From Xenopus tropicalis (taxonomy: Eukaryota > Chordata > Amphibia > Anura > Pipidae), in NCBI RefSeq assembly GCF_000004195.4, contig NC_030683.2, positions 47,939,358 through 48,003,357 of the forward strand: DNA of 64,000 nucleotides, given 5' to 3'. Shown piece after piece: positions 34,432-45,410 of the stretch (positions are counted from its first letter, which is position 1; each line of letters begins with the position of its first letter). A model generated the notes under the pieces. The model had not been told where the DNA came from. It saw only the letters and a program-made list of their open reading frames with translations, and made no database searches. Position numbers and translations under genes: made by a program.

Positions 34432-34960
34432 CCATATATACTCGAGTATAAGCTGATCCGAATATAAGCCGAGGTACCTAATTTTACCTAAGAAAACTGG
34501 AAAAACTTATTGACTCGAGTATAAGCCTAGGGTGGGAAATGCAGCAGCTACTGCTAAGTTTTAATAATCAAAATAAATACCAATAAAATTACATTAATTG
34601 AGGCATCAGTGGGGTATATGTTTTTCAATATTTATTTCAAAGAAAAACAGTAAACTAGCTCTGTAAGCGGAGAAGAGGGTCAACAAAAACAATATGAGTA
34701 CTACCCCACGCTCATTGCACATTGGCAAACTGGCAGCAGACCCAGTCCCGGAGGGATGTAAGGGGAAATAAGTATTGCTAGTGGGAGCCTAGGCCAGGGC
34801 ACTGGAGAGTCTGGTTGCAGGTGGCCTAATTTGCACACAAAGGACAGAGGGTGCTAGTCTAGAGGGACCCATGGCACCCGACTCGAGTATAAGCCGAGGG
34901 TGACTTTTTTCAGCACATTTTGGGTGCTGAAAAACTAGGCTTATACTCGAGTATATACAG
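34432..34960. mobile_element. MITE with CTCGAGTATAAGC ends and TA target site (nested)
   Basis: The left end CCATATATACTCGAGTATAA and the right end, whose complement reads CTGTATATACTCGAGTATAA, are inverted repeats. TA flanks both sides, suggesting Tc1/mariner-type insertion. Internal CTCGAGTATAAGCC copies recur at about 34515 and 34883. 529 bp, non-coding. Confidence 0.75.
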
Positions 34961-35030
34961 TAATCCTTATTGGATGCAAAACAATCCTATTGGGTTTAAT
35001 TAATGTTTTATTGATTTTTTAGTAGACTTA

Positions 35031-35558
35031 GGGGCACATTTACTAACCCACGAACGGGTCGAAATGAGTCCGATTGCGTTTTTTTCATAATGATCGGTAT
35101 TTTGCGATTTTTTTGTATTTTTTGCGATTTTTTCGGCTTCTTTACGAATTTTTCGTTACCAATACGATTTTTGCGTAAAAACGCGAGTTTTTCATAGCCA
35201 TTACGAAAGTTGCATAAAAAGTTGCGCTTTTTTCGTAGCGTTAAAACTTACGCGAAAAGTTGCGCCTTTTTCGTAGCGTTAAAACTTAAAAGGTGCAAAG
35301 TTTCGCGTAAGTTTTAACGCTACGAAAAAAGCACAACTTTTTGCGCAAGTTTTAACGCTACGAAAAATCGCCAGATTTTACGCAACTTTCGTAATGGCAA
35401 GAAAAACTCGCGTTTTTACGCAAAAATCGTATTGGTAACGAAAAATTCGTAAAGACGCCGAAAAAATCGCAACAAATACGAAAAAGTCGCAAAATGTTCG
35501 TTTTCAAGTCGGAACTTCTCCAATTCGGGTCGGATTCGTGGGTTAGTAAATCAGCCCC
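35031..35558. mobile_element. Family-3 foldback MITE (nested)
   Basis: The left end GGGGCACATTTACTAACCCA and the right end, whose complement reads GGGGCTGATTTACTAACCCA, are inverted repeats. TTA flanks both sides (35028-35030, 35559-35561). Long inverted arms contain GCGTTAAAACTTACGCGAAA and its complement near the centre. Related to the 19945 copy. Confidence 0.88.
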
Positions 35559-35807
35559 TTAAGGTTTGATGATCCAAATTACAGAAAAACCCCTTATCCG
35601 GAATACCCTTGGCCCCAAGCATTCTGGATAACAGGTCCTATACCTGTACTGATTTTTTTCTGTGTTTGGGCCTTGGGTTCAATTCGTATTAAACTCATGT
35701 AGTTCATACGTTTTCCTTGCGTTTGCATGGGAATCCCTAAATCCTGTAACAACTGCAGTAAGATTAATAGGTTCCTAGTGATATTAACCCAAGTGTTTGT
35801 GCAATTT

Positions 35808-35895
35808 AGATTGTTAGCTTCTCTGGGGCAGGGACTGACATGAACAATTAACCATTTTTGTATAATGCTACTAAATAGGCCAGTGTTATATAAAA
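35808..35895 (+). repeat. Retroposon 3' end fragment
   Basis: TTAGATTGTTAGCTTCTCTG, GGGGCAGGGACTGACATGAA and GCCAGTGTTATATAAA match the frog retroposon 3' terminus seen at 4845 and 41816. The (TAA)n tail is lost. Confidence 0.55.
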
Positions 35896-37106
35896 AAACA
35901 TTGCTATAAAGGAGGAACTGATTATTTTAGAGTATTGTTTGACAAATAATAGCCAATCTTTCTTTCTGATATTCTTTCTTACCTTATAATTCAAAAAGCA
36001 AGTGTAATAAAGGAAAAGAATATCTGAAATGAAAACAGATGAATACACATTCAGACTTTTGCTGAATATACAGTTTTCAAGCAATGCACACCAACACCAT
36101 ATGGACAAAACATTTGTTCACAGTCTGATTTACAAAGGCATCCACAGATCCATAATAACTTGTTTTAATTAAAGTATTTTTTTCTTAAGACAAATGGTGT
36201 TTAAATTATACTTTGTTGAGTTTTTGTATTAATGGCTAATTTGTCAAATAAAAAGGATGCTATGTTTTTAAGAAATAGGTCCACTTTAAGGTCTAGCATA
36301 TGATGTTGCTCTATAATGGTTTCATATCTTAAAGCAAAAGGACATTTTTTATTATTTATACAGCACAAATTTACTGCAAACAGATGAAAAATTATATACA
36401 CATGCATTATACTCACAGGCATCATGAAATTACTCATGGACATCCTGCCTATCCAGATACTCATCTCATTGTGTCCTCAAAGTCTCCAGCTAGTGTCTCG
36501 GTGCACTTCTGGGTCTCACATGTAATTGCCAAAAAGTTCTACACATGGAGGTACTGTAGTGTTCAGAAAGATAAACAGATAAAATGGTCCTGGATGGTAG
36601 GATAAGTGCAGGAGAATAAAATAGATTAAATTTTCTCATATACTGCAGCTCTTTGTAACTAATCGAAAATAAACTATAATTCTGCATTCTGTTAAGCTAT
36701 GTTTTTCTAAATTAGAACTTGACAAAACAGTCAATAAATAATACTATAGAAAAATGTATTGCAAAGAAGTGAAAGTCTGACTTCAGCTGTCATTCCTTGT
36801 ATAAACATCACCAACATCACTTCTCAGTACAGAGAGTTCAAGATGCCTATGGCTAGGTTACTGTCTTCATAGATCTTCTGACATTCAGAGATCTCACTTA
36901 TGGATAATACATGTCAGGTAAGACTGAAGCAATCTTAGATATGTCTTGTCTTTATTGTTTAGAATCAGGGTCCAATGTATGAAATAACATTTCTTGAGAA
37001 AGTCAAAATATGTCACCTACAAGTGGCGTACAAGAGGTCTTTAAAAATGAACAGAATTTGTAGCATTTAGTGCTTCAACTAATTATCAGAAAAGACAACA
37101 TAGCTT
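35896..37106. other. No gene seen
   Basis: AT-rich sequence with no recognised repeats or coding motifs. Confidence 0.4.
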
Positions 37107-37175
37107 AGGTCCTTCCTCTGGTAAATACACGGGAGAAAGGACCTTCCTCCCGTGTATTTACCAGAGGAAGGACCT
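37107..37175. repeat. Perfect 29-bp inverted repeat with 11-nt loop
   Basis: The left arm 37107-37135 (begins AGGTCCTTCCTCTGG) and the right arm 37147-37175 (ends CCAGAGGAAGGACCT) are exact complements, separated by AAAGGACCTTC. The right arm runs into a hammerhead-like core (CAGAGGA, stem GGACC-TTTTT-GGTTC, AAAAC) at 37162-37189. No flanking target duplication noticed. Confidence 0.9.
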
Positions 37176-37623
37176 TTTTGGTTCAAAACATGTAGTTATG
37201 TGCATCATAAAATAATCCTAAATTACACTTGCAATGCTCTACAGTGGCTTTTGTGGTTTCATGATAGTCTTTAAATATTAAATATGTAACAAATGTCTAA
37301 TGAAGAACATTACATTATCAAAATACAGATTATTCTTGTTTGAATAGAAAAAAAGAAAACAATTATTTACTTAACTGATTTTTTTGTAGGGTTTTCATGT
37401 CAGCATGCCATTTGTCCAAAGGGTCCTGATCAAGAAATCAACCTTCCACATTTGAATATGACACCAGTTAAGTTACAAATCATTAGGCCAGGCACCAAAT
37501 AACTTCTGATCTTTTGTTTATAATACACACACTGATTTAGAATGCCTTAATATTGTTTTTTGAGGATTTGCCCAAAAGGTAACTTAAATTTTAGGGCAGG
37601 TTATCATTACATTAAATACATTA

Positions 37624-38203
37624 CACAGGTATGGGATCTGTTATCCCACTATCCAAAAAGTTCTGAATTACTGGAAGGTCATCTCCCATAAACTCCACTA
37701 TAATTAAATAATTTTAATTTTTAAATGTAAAATGTTTTCCCTTTTCTCTGTAATGATAAACAGAACCTTTCATTTGATTCCAGCTGACATATAATAAATC
37801 CTTATTGGAGGTAAAACAATGCTATTGGCTTTATCTAATGTTTAAATGATTTTTTTAGTAGACTTAGGGGCAGATTTATCAAAATGTGAGTTTACAGCTT
37901 ATACAGAAAAAATTGCCCATTTTCTATTCTCTATGGGATTTTTTCTATTTTCCCTATTTTCTATGGAATTTTTAGAAGTATATTTATTATGGGTGAAAGT
38001 TAAAACTCATCATTTGATAAATACGCACCTCAAAATCCCATAGGAATGAATAGAAGGTGGGTGAGTTTTTATATGTTAAGCTCTAAACTCACATTTTGAT
38101 AAATCTGCCCCTTAATGTATGGATATCCAAATAACTGAAACATCCCTTATCCCCAAAAAACCCAGGTCCAGAGCATTCTGGATAACAGGTCCCATACTTA
38201 TAC
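37624..38203. mobile_element. Family-1 MITE with nested family-3 foldback
   Basis: The outer ends CACAGGTATGGGATCTGTTA and ATAACAGGTCCCATACTTAT pair as inverted repeats. Family-1 blocks are interrupted at 37867-38111. The insertion point, after TTTTTAGTAGACTTA, is the same as in the 34255 copy. Confidence 0.85.
37867..38111. mobile_element. Family-3-type foldback MITE (nested), 245 bp
   Basis: The left end GGGGCAGATTTATCAAAATG and the right end, which is its exact complement over 20 bp, are flanked by TTA (37864-37866, 38112-38114). The interior differs from the foldback at 35031. Confidence 0.88.
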
Positions 38204-38985
38204 TACATAGTAGTGTTTAAAATAATAATTATAATTTATTTTTCAGTTTGGACTAATTTATGTCCAATGAGCCTTATGATATATATATTTCTGATAATTA
38301 GGAGCAGTCTTATTTGATTTATCCATACTGAAATGCATCCATAAAATATAGGTGAACAATGGTTATTACTGGTCAAATTCCATGAAAATGGACAAACCAT
38401 TGGCAGGAAGAATGGGGTTATTTAATACCATTCGTTTTTTTCCGATTCAAGTTTTCTTGCACTAAAAATTGTGAATTTAAAAAATGGCTAAAAAAAAATA
38501 TTTATTAAAAAAAAAACCACAAAACAAGTCAACTATTTATTCAACTGGAGCTTTTCCACATTTTTGAGCTTTTAGACACATTAAAAATGATGAATAAAAT
38601 ATGGATTCAAGGTATTCAAGTTTTTTTTTTCATGGTTGTATTCTATATCTATAAATTTCCAACATATTCTACAGCACTGTGTAATAGTTAGCTATTTACA
38701 ACAAAAAGATTACTTACGACTGTTGACTGATTTAGAGTGTAAAGAAGGCTCTTTACTACAGACCTTACTCTAAGAGACTGATCTCCCATTCAAATTTACC
38801 TCAAGGTGTTATAAGTGAGCACCCTTCAGATTGGTGCTGGCCTATTTTTTTTTTTTTTTTTTCAGTCAATGCTATTATCAACAACATTGATTATTTTTAC
38901 TTCATTTGCTCTTGCATTTGTAAGCCAGCCCTATAAAATAATCTGTGCAGAAAGCATTAAATAGGGTATATTTTCCCTTTAAAGG
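38204..38985. other. No gene seen
   Basis: AT-rich with poly-A and poly-T runs. Unclassified. Confidence 0.4.
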
Positions 38986-39266
38986 GCATGAGGGCAGTGA
39001 GGTTGTGGAATGCACTTCCTAGAGATGTGGTAATGGCAGACTCTGTTAATGCCTTTAAGAGGGGCCTAGATGAGTTCTTGAACAATCAGAATATCCAAGG
39101 CTATTGTGATACTAATATCTACAGTTAGTATTACTGGTTGTATATATAGTTTATGTATGTGAGTGTATAGATTGGTAGGTGTGGGTTGTGGGTGCTGGGT
39201 TTACTTGGATGGGTTGAACTTGACTCTGGTCTTTTTTCAACCCTATGTAACTATGTAACTATGTCA
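38986..39266 (+). pseudogene. CR1 LINE 3' end (ORF2 C-terminus plus 3' UTR)
   Basis: GAGGGCAGTGAGGTTGTGGA encodes the RAVRLWNALP block, followed by MADSVNAFKRGLDEFLN-like codons and the 3' UTR with GGGTTGAACTTGACTCTGGT. It ends in the direct repeat ATGTAACT, repeated, typical of CR1 tails. It is the same family as 26758-28003 and is strongly 5'-truncated. Its tail abuts the interior of the MITE at 39267, so it probably inserted into or next to that MITE. Confidence 0.88.
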
Positions 39267-39676
39267 AAAATAATTTTTGGCATAATGAAAGAAAACATAA
39301 TTCTACGCAACTTTCCAATATAACATAATTAAAAACTTGTAGCATTTTAAACGTTATTTGTAAATATAACAGCTATTGAAAGCAGCATTTGCTGAACTCC
39401 TGGTTGTTACATTTTAAACAATGTTACAAAGGTCTTGCTTCTCCAGCAATACAGGTCTGTCAGGCTACTGCCTTGGGTTACATTGTTTCAACAGTCAGAG
39501 CCACCAGGGCAGAGAATAGAAAAGGACAGGCAAACACTGCTTCTAATAGCAATTATAAATACAAATAACTCAAAAACCATTACAAACCTGTAATAAATGT
39601 ATATTGCAAAGCTGCTTAGAATTTTGGTTGCTTTTATTAGGCAAAAAATTATATTTTGAGTTGCCTTGTCCTTTAA
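39267..39676. mobile_element. T2-like TTAA MITE, left tip replaced by CR1
   Basis: The right end (complement TTAAAGGACAAGGCAACTCA) has TTAA at 39673-39676. The left interior CAAAAATAATTTTTGGCATA pairs with the inner right arm AGGCAAAAAATTATATTTTG. The outermost ~20 bp of the left arm are missing at the CR1 junction. Confidence 0.7.
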
Positions 39677-40801
39677 GTAAATTAGTTTTTTGGGTTGATA
39701 CAACTCTATAATGAGATAGTACAATAAAAATATATTTAGAATATACATATGCCAACTATTTAATTTCTCTAGAGCATTTGTTATGAGTTATTTTGTTGAC
39801 TTAACCTGCATTGCGTTACAGATTTCTCTCATTTTCGCTCTAATAAATAACATACATTTTCTTCATATATCTCTTTATGTAAAACAGGCCTGTGGTAATA
39901 TCACATCCATCCTGTCATTTTTACAAGCAATCACTTTGATACTATTCTTTATAGCTGGGTTCAGATCAGTTTGAAGACTGAAGGCAAACTATTCAACGTA
40001 TGTATATACCCCATTTACATAAGGACATTAGTTTCTTCTAGCGGGATGCAGGATCCTTTGAATGTCACACAGCTGGAATCCAGTCCTCACATTTCACTTT
40101 GAACAATCAAAAACGATTTACAGAAATGAGTTCTATTTACTTCTCCCACTGCTGAGGCGCATTTTCATGAAGTCAGCCACAGCTGGAAATATAGAGGTAA
40201 CTTAAGCGTAGTTTAAAAGTGAGAAAAAATGTTTGAAAACTTGTTTAACTCTTTAAGTTCCACATACTGCCTACATATAGTTATGATATTGTAGGAGGTC
40301 TCTCAAACCAGAAATTGGAAAGAATAGCGGGGTAGCAAATGCATGGCAATACATGCCATCTTTTAGTCGCAGTTGCCACAGGCATCAGAGATGTTGTCTC
40401 CCAATGGCTGCAGTTTCACTGGAATTACAGGGAAAAAACACTGCACTGCAGGTAAAAAAATTGGTGACTTTGTATGTTTCTATCATAAGAAAAATAGACA
40501 TATCACCTAAGAAACCTTTATTTGTTTCTTCCGATTTAGCTGTTTTTGGAGGAGATGCTGGTGTGCTCAATATATCTACACATCCAACTTTTCCTAAAGA
40601 GATTTGCAACATGCTTTAAATGAATAAATGCATCCAAACTGGTAAAAGCAAGTATATTTACTCTTTTAATGGTGAGTGTTAAGACTGCATAAAGGTGATA
40701 ATGCTACTGTTATTGTTGCCCTTGTGAGCAACACACATAGGAGTTAAAATGGCAGAGAATATTGACATTTATTCCTTATAACCTATGTCTGTTCTTTTTA
40801 G
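39677..40801. other. No gene seen; ends in splice-acceptor-like tract
   Basis: Unclassified sequence. The last bases (TGTCTGTTCTTTTTAG, 40786-40801) form a pyrimidine tract plus AG before the candidate exon. Confidence 0.4.
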
Positions 40802-40903
40802 GTTGGTCAGATACACCTGTACCCACAAACGCAGACAGCGTGAAGAAAAAAAGCACAAAAAGAAAAAGGCGTGGAAGGCACACAACTGGAGACCATGACA
40901 GAA
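40802..40903 (+). CDS. Candidate host exon, unassigned gene
   Basis: A 102-bp segment between a good splice-acceptor-like tract (pyrimidines plus AG ending at 40801) and a donor-like GTAAAT at 40904. Its length is a multiple of three, and both ends split a codon in the same phase, so it could be skipped without frameshift. In that phase it encodes WSDTPVPTNADSVKKKSTKR followed by KRRGRHTTGDHDR: an acidic/polar start, then a very basic stretch like an intracellular juxtamembrane or nuclear-localisation segment. I do not recognise the protein. The donor is weak (A at -1 and +5) and I see no neighbouring exon, so this could be chance. Confidence 0.35.
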
Positions 40904-41500
40904 GTAAATATCTGCTACTAGTCTCTCAGTTGAAGAAATTATTATTCAACAGAAAGGTTCATCCTTCCTATGTCTCCACCAGATCTTATACCTGTATTAG
41001 TTTCTTCAGACTTTTTAAACTCAAGACCATTTGTACACTAGGCATTTTTTTCAACCTGCATATAAAGGGACAATACTCTGACTTCCACTCTCTGTTCTGT
41101 ATACACCGACTGGCACAACATTGAAAATCAAAAATGAAAGTGAAAATGAGAAAGTATGCATTTTCATCAACAAAGGACCATCTGGCTGGAACCATGACCC
41201 GAAAACACTTCTGATATCTTGCTTGTGGACTCTTGAAACCCCTTATGAGGCAATGAATTAGTTTGCTGGTACATCTACTTGCTGTAGTAATTTGTCTGTT
41301 ATGTTTATTTTTCTTTTTAGTAAAATGTAACCTTTACTCTATTACCCATAATCTTTCCCAAAATGAGGCATAAGCCTTGGAAGGGCTGTGTAAAAGGGAG
41401 TACATCATAAAAATCTGCTAATAATCAATGTGTGGTGGTAATTATGGATCAGACTTTTATATTAACGGGATCTTAGAAATACTAGGATAGCAAGGACTAT
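40904..41500. other. No further exon seen
   Basis: The candidate exon's frame runs on to 41124 but into sequence of non-coding character. Nothing else recognised. Confidence 0.35.
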
Positions 41501-41812
41501 GGGGCAGATTTATCAAATCACGAGTTTGAATCCTGAATTCGGATTGGAAACGAAAATTTCTGAAGATCGGAAATAGCACGAAAATGCTTACAAAAAAATC
41601 GTATTAGTCAGGATAATATTTTATTGGCGATCCGAAAGTCACAAAATTTTCGTACCGTACAATTGTAAACAGCGGTAAAACCTTTCCGATGATTTCGTGC
41701 AAGCGTTCGTGCGGCGTACGAAAAGTCGTGCGCTGTACAAAAAAATCATACGGACGCCTGAAAAAAACGGCGAAAATACGCTCGGAGCGTTTGAATGGAC
41801 GCCCCTACAGAG
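41501..41812. mobile_element. Family-3-like MITE, one-ended copy
   Basis: Starts GGGGCAGATTTATCAAATCA, then GGCGATCCGAAAGTCACAAA and TTGTAAACAGCGGTAAAACC. The same blocks occur, inverted, at 63550-63755. The other terminal repeat is not evident. The boundary at 41812 is approximate. Confidence 0.65.
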
Positions 41813-41815
41813 TAT

Positions 41816-41985
41816 GTCTCCTTAACCACCTGTCCCCTCCCACAGCAGGGTCCTCTACCTTTTGTATAGGTTATTGGTTGCTTTTTGTATGTAATTTGAA
41901 TGTTCAATGTATAAACATACCTATTATAAAGTGCTTCTGAATATGTTGGTGCTTTATAATTCTATAATAATAATAATAATAATTA
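41816..41985 (+). repeat. Retroposon 3' end with (TAA)n tail
   Basis: AAAGTGCTTCTGAATATGTT and GGTGCTTTATAATT precede six or seven TAA/ATA repeats, as in the 3' terminus at 4845. Confidence 0.6.
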
Positions 41986-42185
41986 ACATCCCATTTGAGA
42001 AAGAGCATGTGAAAAGTTATGAAACCTGTGAACAGATATTGTAATGTTATATACACATAGTAATCCAATCAGATAATATACTACTACATTTAATCCTCAT
42101 GTGTTCCCAGTCTTCACCCTACTGTCCAAATTTTTGGTAGATGGGTCTGCTGAAACTCCTCTCCGTTATCTCTACTCCTTTCACT

Positions 42186-42592
42186 ATGGGACTCATTTAC
42201 TTACAACTGATTTTTAATTTTAAATTAAAAGTCACAGAGAATAAACGCTACAACTTTTTTGAGATTTACTATCTATCTAAAACTGCTAAAAATCCAAATT
42301 CAACAATTTGGCAGATTAAACTTGTTCATGTAGAAGTCAATGGAAGTGTTTTATTTTGTCGCAAAACATTTCATTGGGTTTTGTCTAAAAATCATGACTT
42401 TTTCGAATTGTCACATCAACAATTCGATAAAATAAGGATTTTTGCAGCGGCAATTACAAAAAGTCGAGTTTTTTTACGACTTTTCTCACAGCGTGTGACT
42501 TTTTTTTAGACATTCAGAAAAATGAGTTTAGTCAAATTTGATAATAATAAAAAAAAGAGAAATTATGAAGTTGTAATAAATTTGCCCCTATC
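42186..42592. mobile_element. Foldback MITE, imperfect
   Basis: The left end ATGGGACTCATTTACTTACA and the right end, whose complement reads ATAGGGGCAAATTTATTACA, are imperfect inverted repeats. Interior AAAAGTC/GACTTTT words pair. No coding capacity. Confidence 0.65.
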
Positions 42593-44407
42593 TCTAGGGT
42601 ACTCCCTATGAAGTCAACTGACTTGTAACTGTACATGAGTTTTGAGTTCCCCCTTACTGTATAAGTCCATGCCCCTTTTGCTGTTTCCAACCCAGCACTA
42701 GATTCTGGTCTTAAACCAAAGCTCAAACTTTGAAATGCAGCCTGATCAGAACCAGCATTTACTAATGTTGCTTCATACCCAAAGGCTGCACAGTAGGTTC
42801 CCTAATTATTACTATTTGCACTGAATCCATCTGGCATTAGTTAATGCATATATTTTTGCAAGGACTTTTAATGTCATTAGTGCTACACGAGATCTGCTTA
42901 ATAAAAAATTATGTGTATCTTGGAAATTAACGTTTTCATTATAAAAAAAATCACTTACAGCACAGTATGTTTTGGCATAAATATGCACATTAGCTGTCTA
43001 ATGTTCTAGCAAATTTAAAGCAGCTAAGAGCCAGATTTTCCACTATGCATAGCTGAGAAAGATGTTACATTCAAAAAAATAGATTCAGAGCCATATTTTT
43101 TTTTAAAAAAATTAAGCAATAAAAATATGTTTTGCTAAAAAGGAACATATATTTTTTTAAATGCTTCTATATTCTATATACATTATTGATATGCTGCATA
43201 TTTATTGTATTTATTGATGAGATCATGCAAAAGAACATTACTGTTTCATATATAAAAACAAGTGATTTAATTAATATACAGTACTTTCATTAATTATAAC
43301 TTTAATACTGGTTCTTATATGTTAGATTCACCAGTCTCAATTACCAATAATAACTAGTAATAGAAAGAGAAATATCAACAATTGAAGAATGGCGATATAC
43401 AGTCAAATGAAATATGTCACATGGAAGAATTGTCTTCCTCATAAACAAAATGACTTCATAGCTACTTGGTTACCATTGATCTCTAAATGTTCGCTTCTTG
43501 TAATAAACCAGGCATAACCAGGCAACCACATTACCTTCTTTACCTTCTCCTATCCTTTACTGCTTTTCTCCTCCCCCATTACTGCCTACCACTACTCTTT
43601 TTTCATCATTCAGTTCCTACTTAAACTTCAATATACATAAAAGCTATAAAGCCAAACTCTCTTATTATACATTTATTACAAATGAATATGCTTCTGAGAA
43701 TGTGAAAACAAAAATGTATAAACAAATGTAAACTATTGTAAATATATGCTTTGAAGCTTTGTTACTATTTTGCAAATACACATGTTTAAATACAAAAAAA
43801 AAAAAAAGAGAAACATCAGGGGGTTCCCAGTTTCTTCTGACAGCCCTGTCTTGATTGGCTAAAACCTTACTTAAATGTATTACTGCCAGGTAGCCATAAC
43901 TTTACTAAGCCTTAAATTACATTAAAAAAACAGTACAAGATATTTTAACTTACTACAATCGTTAACAATAGGTGCAAATCTATGTCTAGTAAACCATAAC
44001 TACCAATTAACTGTTTGCTTTTTACAAGTAGATATGTAAATGTTACAAGCTGATTGGGTTATTATTGCCTATAGAGTATTGGAAAAGAAGTAGATGCATC
44101 AATAAGAAGGTAGCTAAATGACAACAAAAACTGAGGAAAATTGAAGAAAATTAGAAAACTGGCCATTAAAAAACATATGTATGTAGGGGATCAGAAAACT
44201 CTTTCCCCTGTTTCTCTGTCTGTGGCATCATCCAGCCCAACTACAGACTGGGGCGGAACCCGATTGGCTGGATGCCCCAGTGCATTTTTAGGAGAGAGAA
44301 GGTGCAGCCACCTTTCTAAAGTGGAAGGTACTCTGGTGCAGGTAGGGCTACCTGGGGGGACTTAAAAAGGGTTGTGGTCTATCCGGATCCAAAGTTGGGA
44401 CTGGGCA
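42593..44407. other. No gene seen
   Basis: AT-rich sequence, poly-A run at about 43794-43807. No recognised repeat until the hAT-like element at 44416. Confidence 0.4.
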
Positions 44408-44415
44408 CCTGCAGA

Positions 44416-45012
44416 CATACCTCCCAACATTTTGAAAATGGAAAGAGGGACAAATAGAAATGGTGCATGCAGTGTGGCAAATTTTTTTTACCACACCCAT
44501 TTTTGCAACCGCACCCCCTAAATACCACTCCCATTTGACTAAATTTGGCAGGTTATTTAACATTTGAACACATTTCTGGGGGTTTTATGTGTTATTACAG
44601 TTTTGTTAAAAAAGCTGAAATTGCCCTTTAAGCTGCGAGTCTCAGTTCCCCCAAGAGACCTGTTTAGCTTATTAGTTACAATTGTATCTAAGTGCAGGGG
44701 GGCTTTTTAACTTTCTGGGCTCTCTGCCAAAAGCCCACTTATTTAATTAAATGTGAGAAACAATGTTTCTAAGTCCAGGTGAAGCTCATTAAGATTTTCG
44801 GGCTCTCTGCCAAAAGCTACTTTTTCATTAAATGTGAGAAACAATGTTTCTAAGTGCAGCTGAAGCTTGGTAACTTTCTGGGCTCTCTGCCAAAGCATTC
44901 AGTGCAGGAGATCAAAGGGAAATGAGGGACTTTTCAGTTAGAATCCGGGACTGCGGGTTGAGCTGTCAAAGGAGGGGCTGTCCCGCAAAAATTGGGACAG
45001 TTGGGAGCTATG
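44416..45012. mobile_element. Non-autonomous hAT-like element with internal tandem repeat
   Basis: The left end CATACCTCCCAACATTTTG and the right end, whose complement reads CATAGCTCCCAACTGTCCC, share a 13-bp terminal repeat with one mismatch. Flanks CCTGCAGA (44408-44415) and CCTACAGA (45013-45020) match at 7 of 8, consistent with an 8-bp duplication. Inside, three tandem units of 80-83 bp begin at the GGGCTCTCTGCC occurrences at 44717, 44800 and 44880. No transposase. Confidence 0.75.
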
Positions 45013-45020
45013 CCTACAGA

Positions 45021-45410
45021 GACTGTGCCAGGAGTTAATAGACTGCATGGGTTCCTCAGGGCAGGATAATCAATTATCCATAAAGTTGTATTTAGAATAT
45101 TTCAACGGTTGCTTTCAATTTGTGCTGATTATTTTTCCTAGTGGAAATCCCCTTGAGGTGTGCTCCTCAGTGTCCACAAGTATACAGCCCAAATAAGTGA
45201 GTGTGCCAAGAAAGAGTTACATGTATATGTATATCCCCCCAAAAAAGCCACTTTTGCTAATATTTTTTCAAGAGGGAAACTGTTTGATATACTCAATGGT
45301 AGATAACAATAGAGCAAACCTCTTAATTATCTATTTTGCAAACTAGTTTTGTATCCTTAAAGGATGCAATTGTCCAAAATTCCATTTTTTATTCATTTCT
45401 TATTTGTACA
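45021..45410. other. No gene seen
   Basis: Unclassified AT-rich sequence. Confidence 0.35.

Larger units (their letters stand above)
34255..35648. mobile_element. Family-1 MITE with two nested insertions
   Basis: The outer element has TACAGTTATGGGATCCCTTA at the left and TATACCTGTA at the right. It is interrupted at 34432-34960 by a CTCGAGTATAAGC-type element and at 35031-35558 by a family-3 foldback. Between them lie the normal family-1 blocks (ATTGGATGCAAAACAATCCT, GGGTTTAATTAATG). Removing both insertions leaves about 335 bp, the length of the intact copy at 23548. Confidence 0.85.

Noticed and set aside
40353..40619. 88-codon plus frame as a second exon near the candidate exon
   Set aside because: No splice context that I trust and no motif. 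An antisense frame of similar length overlaps it.
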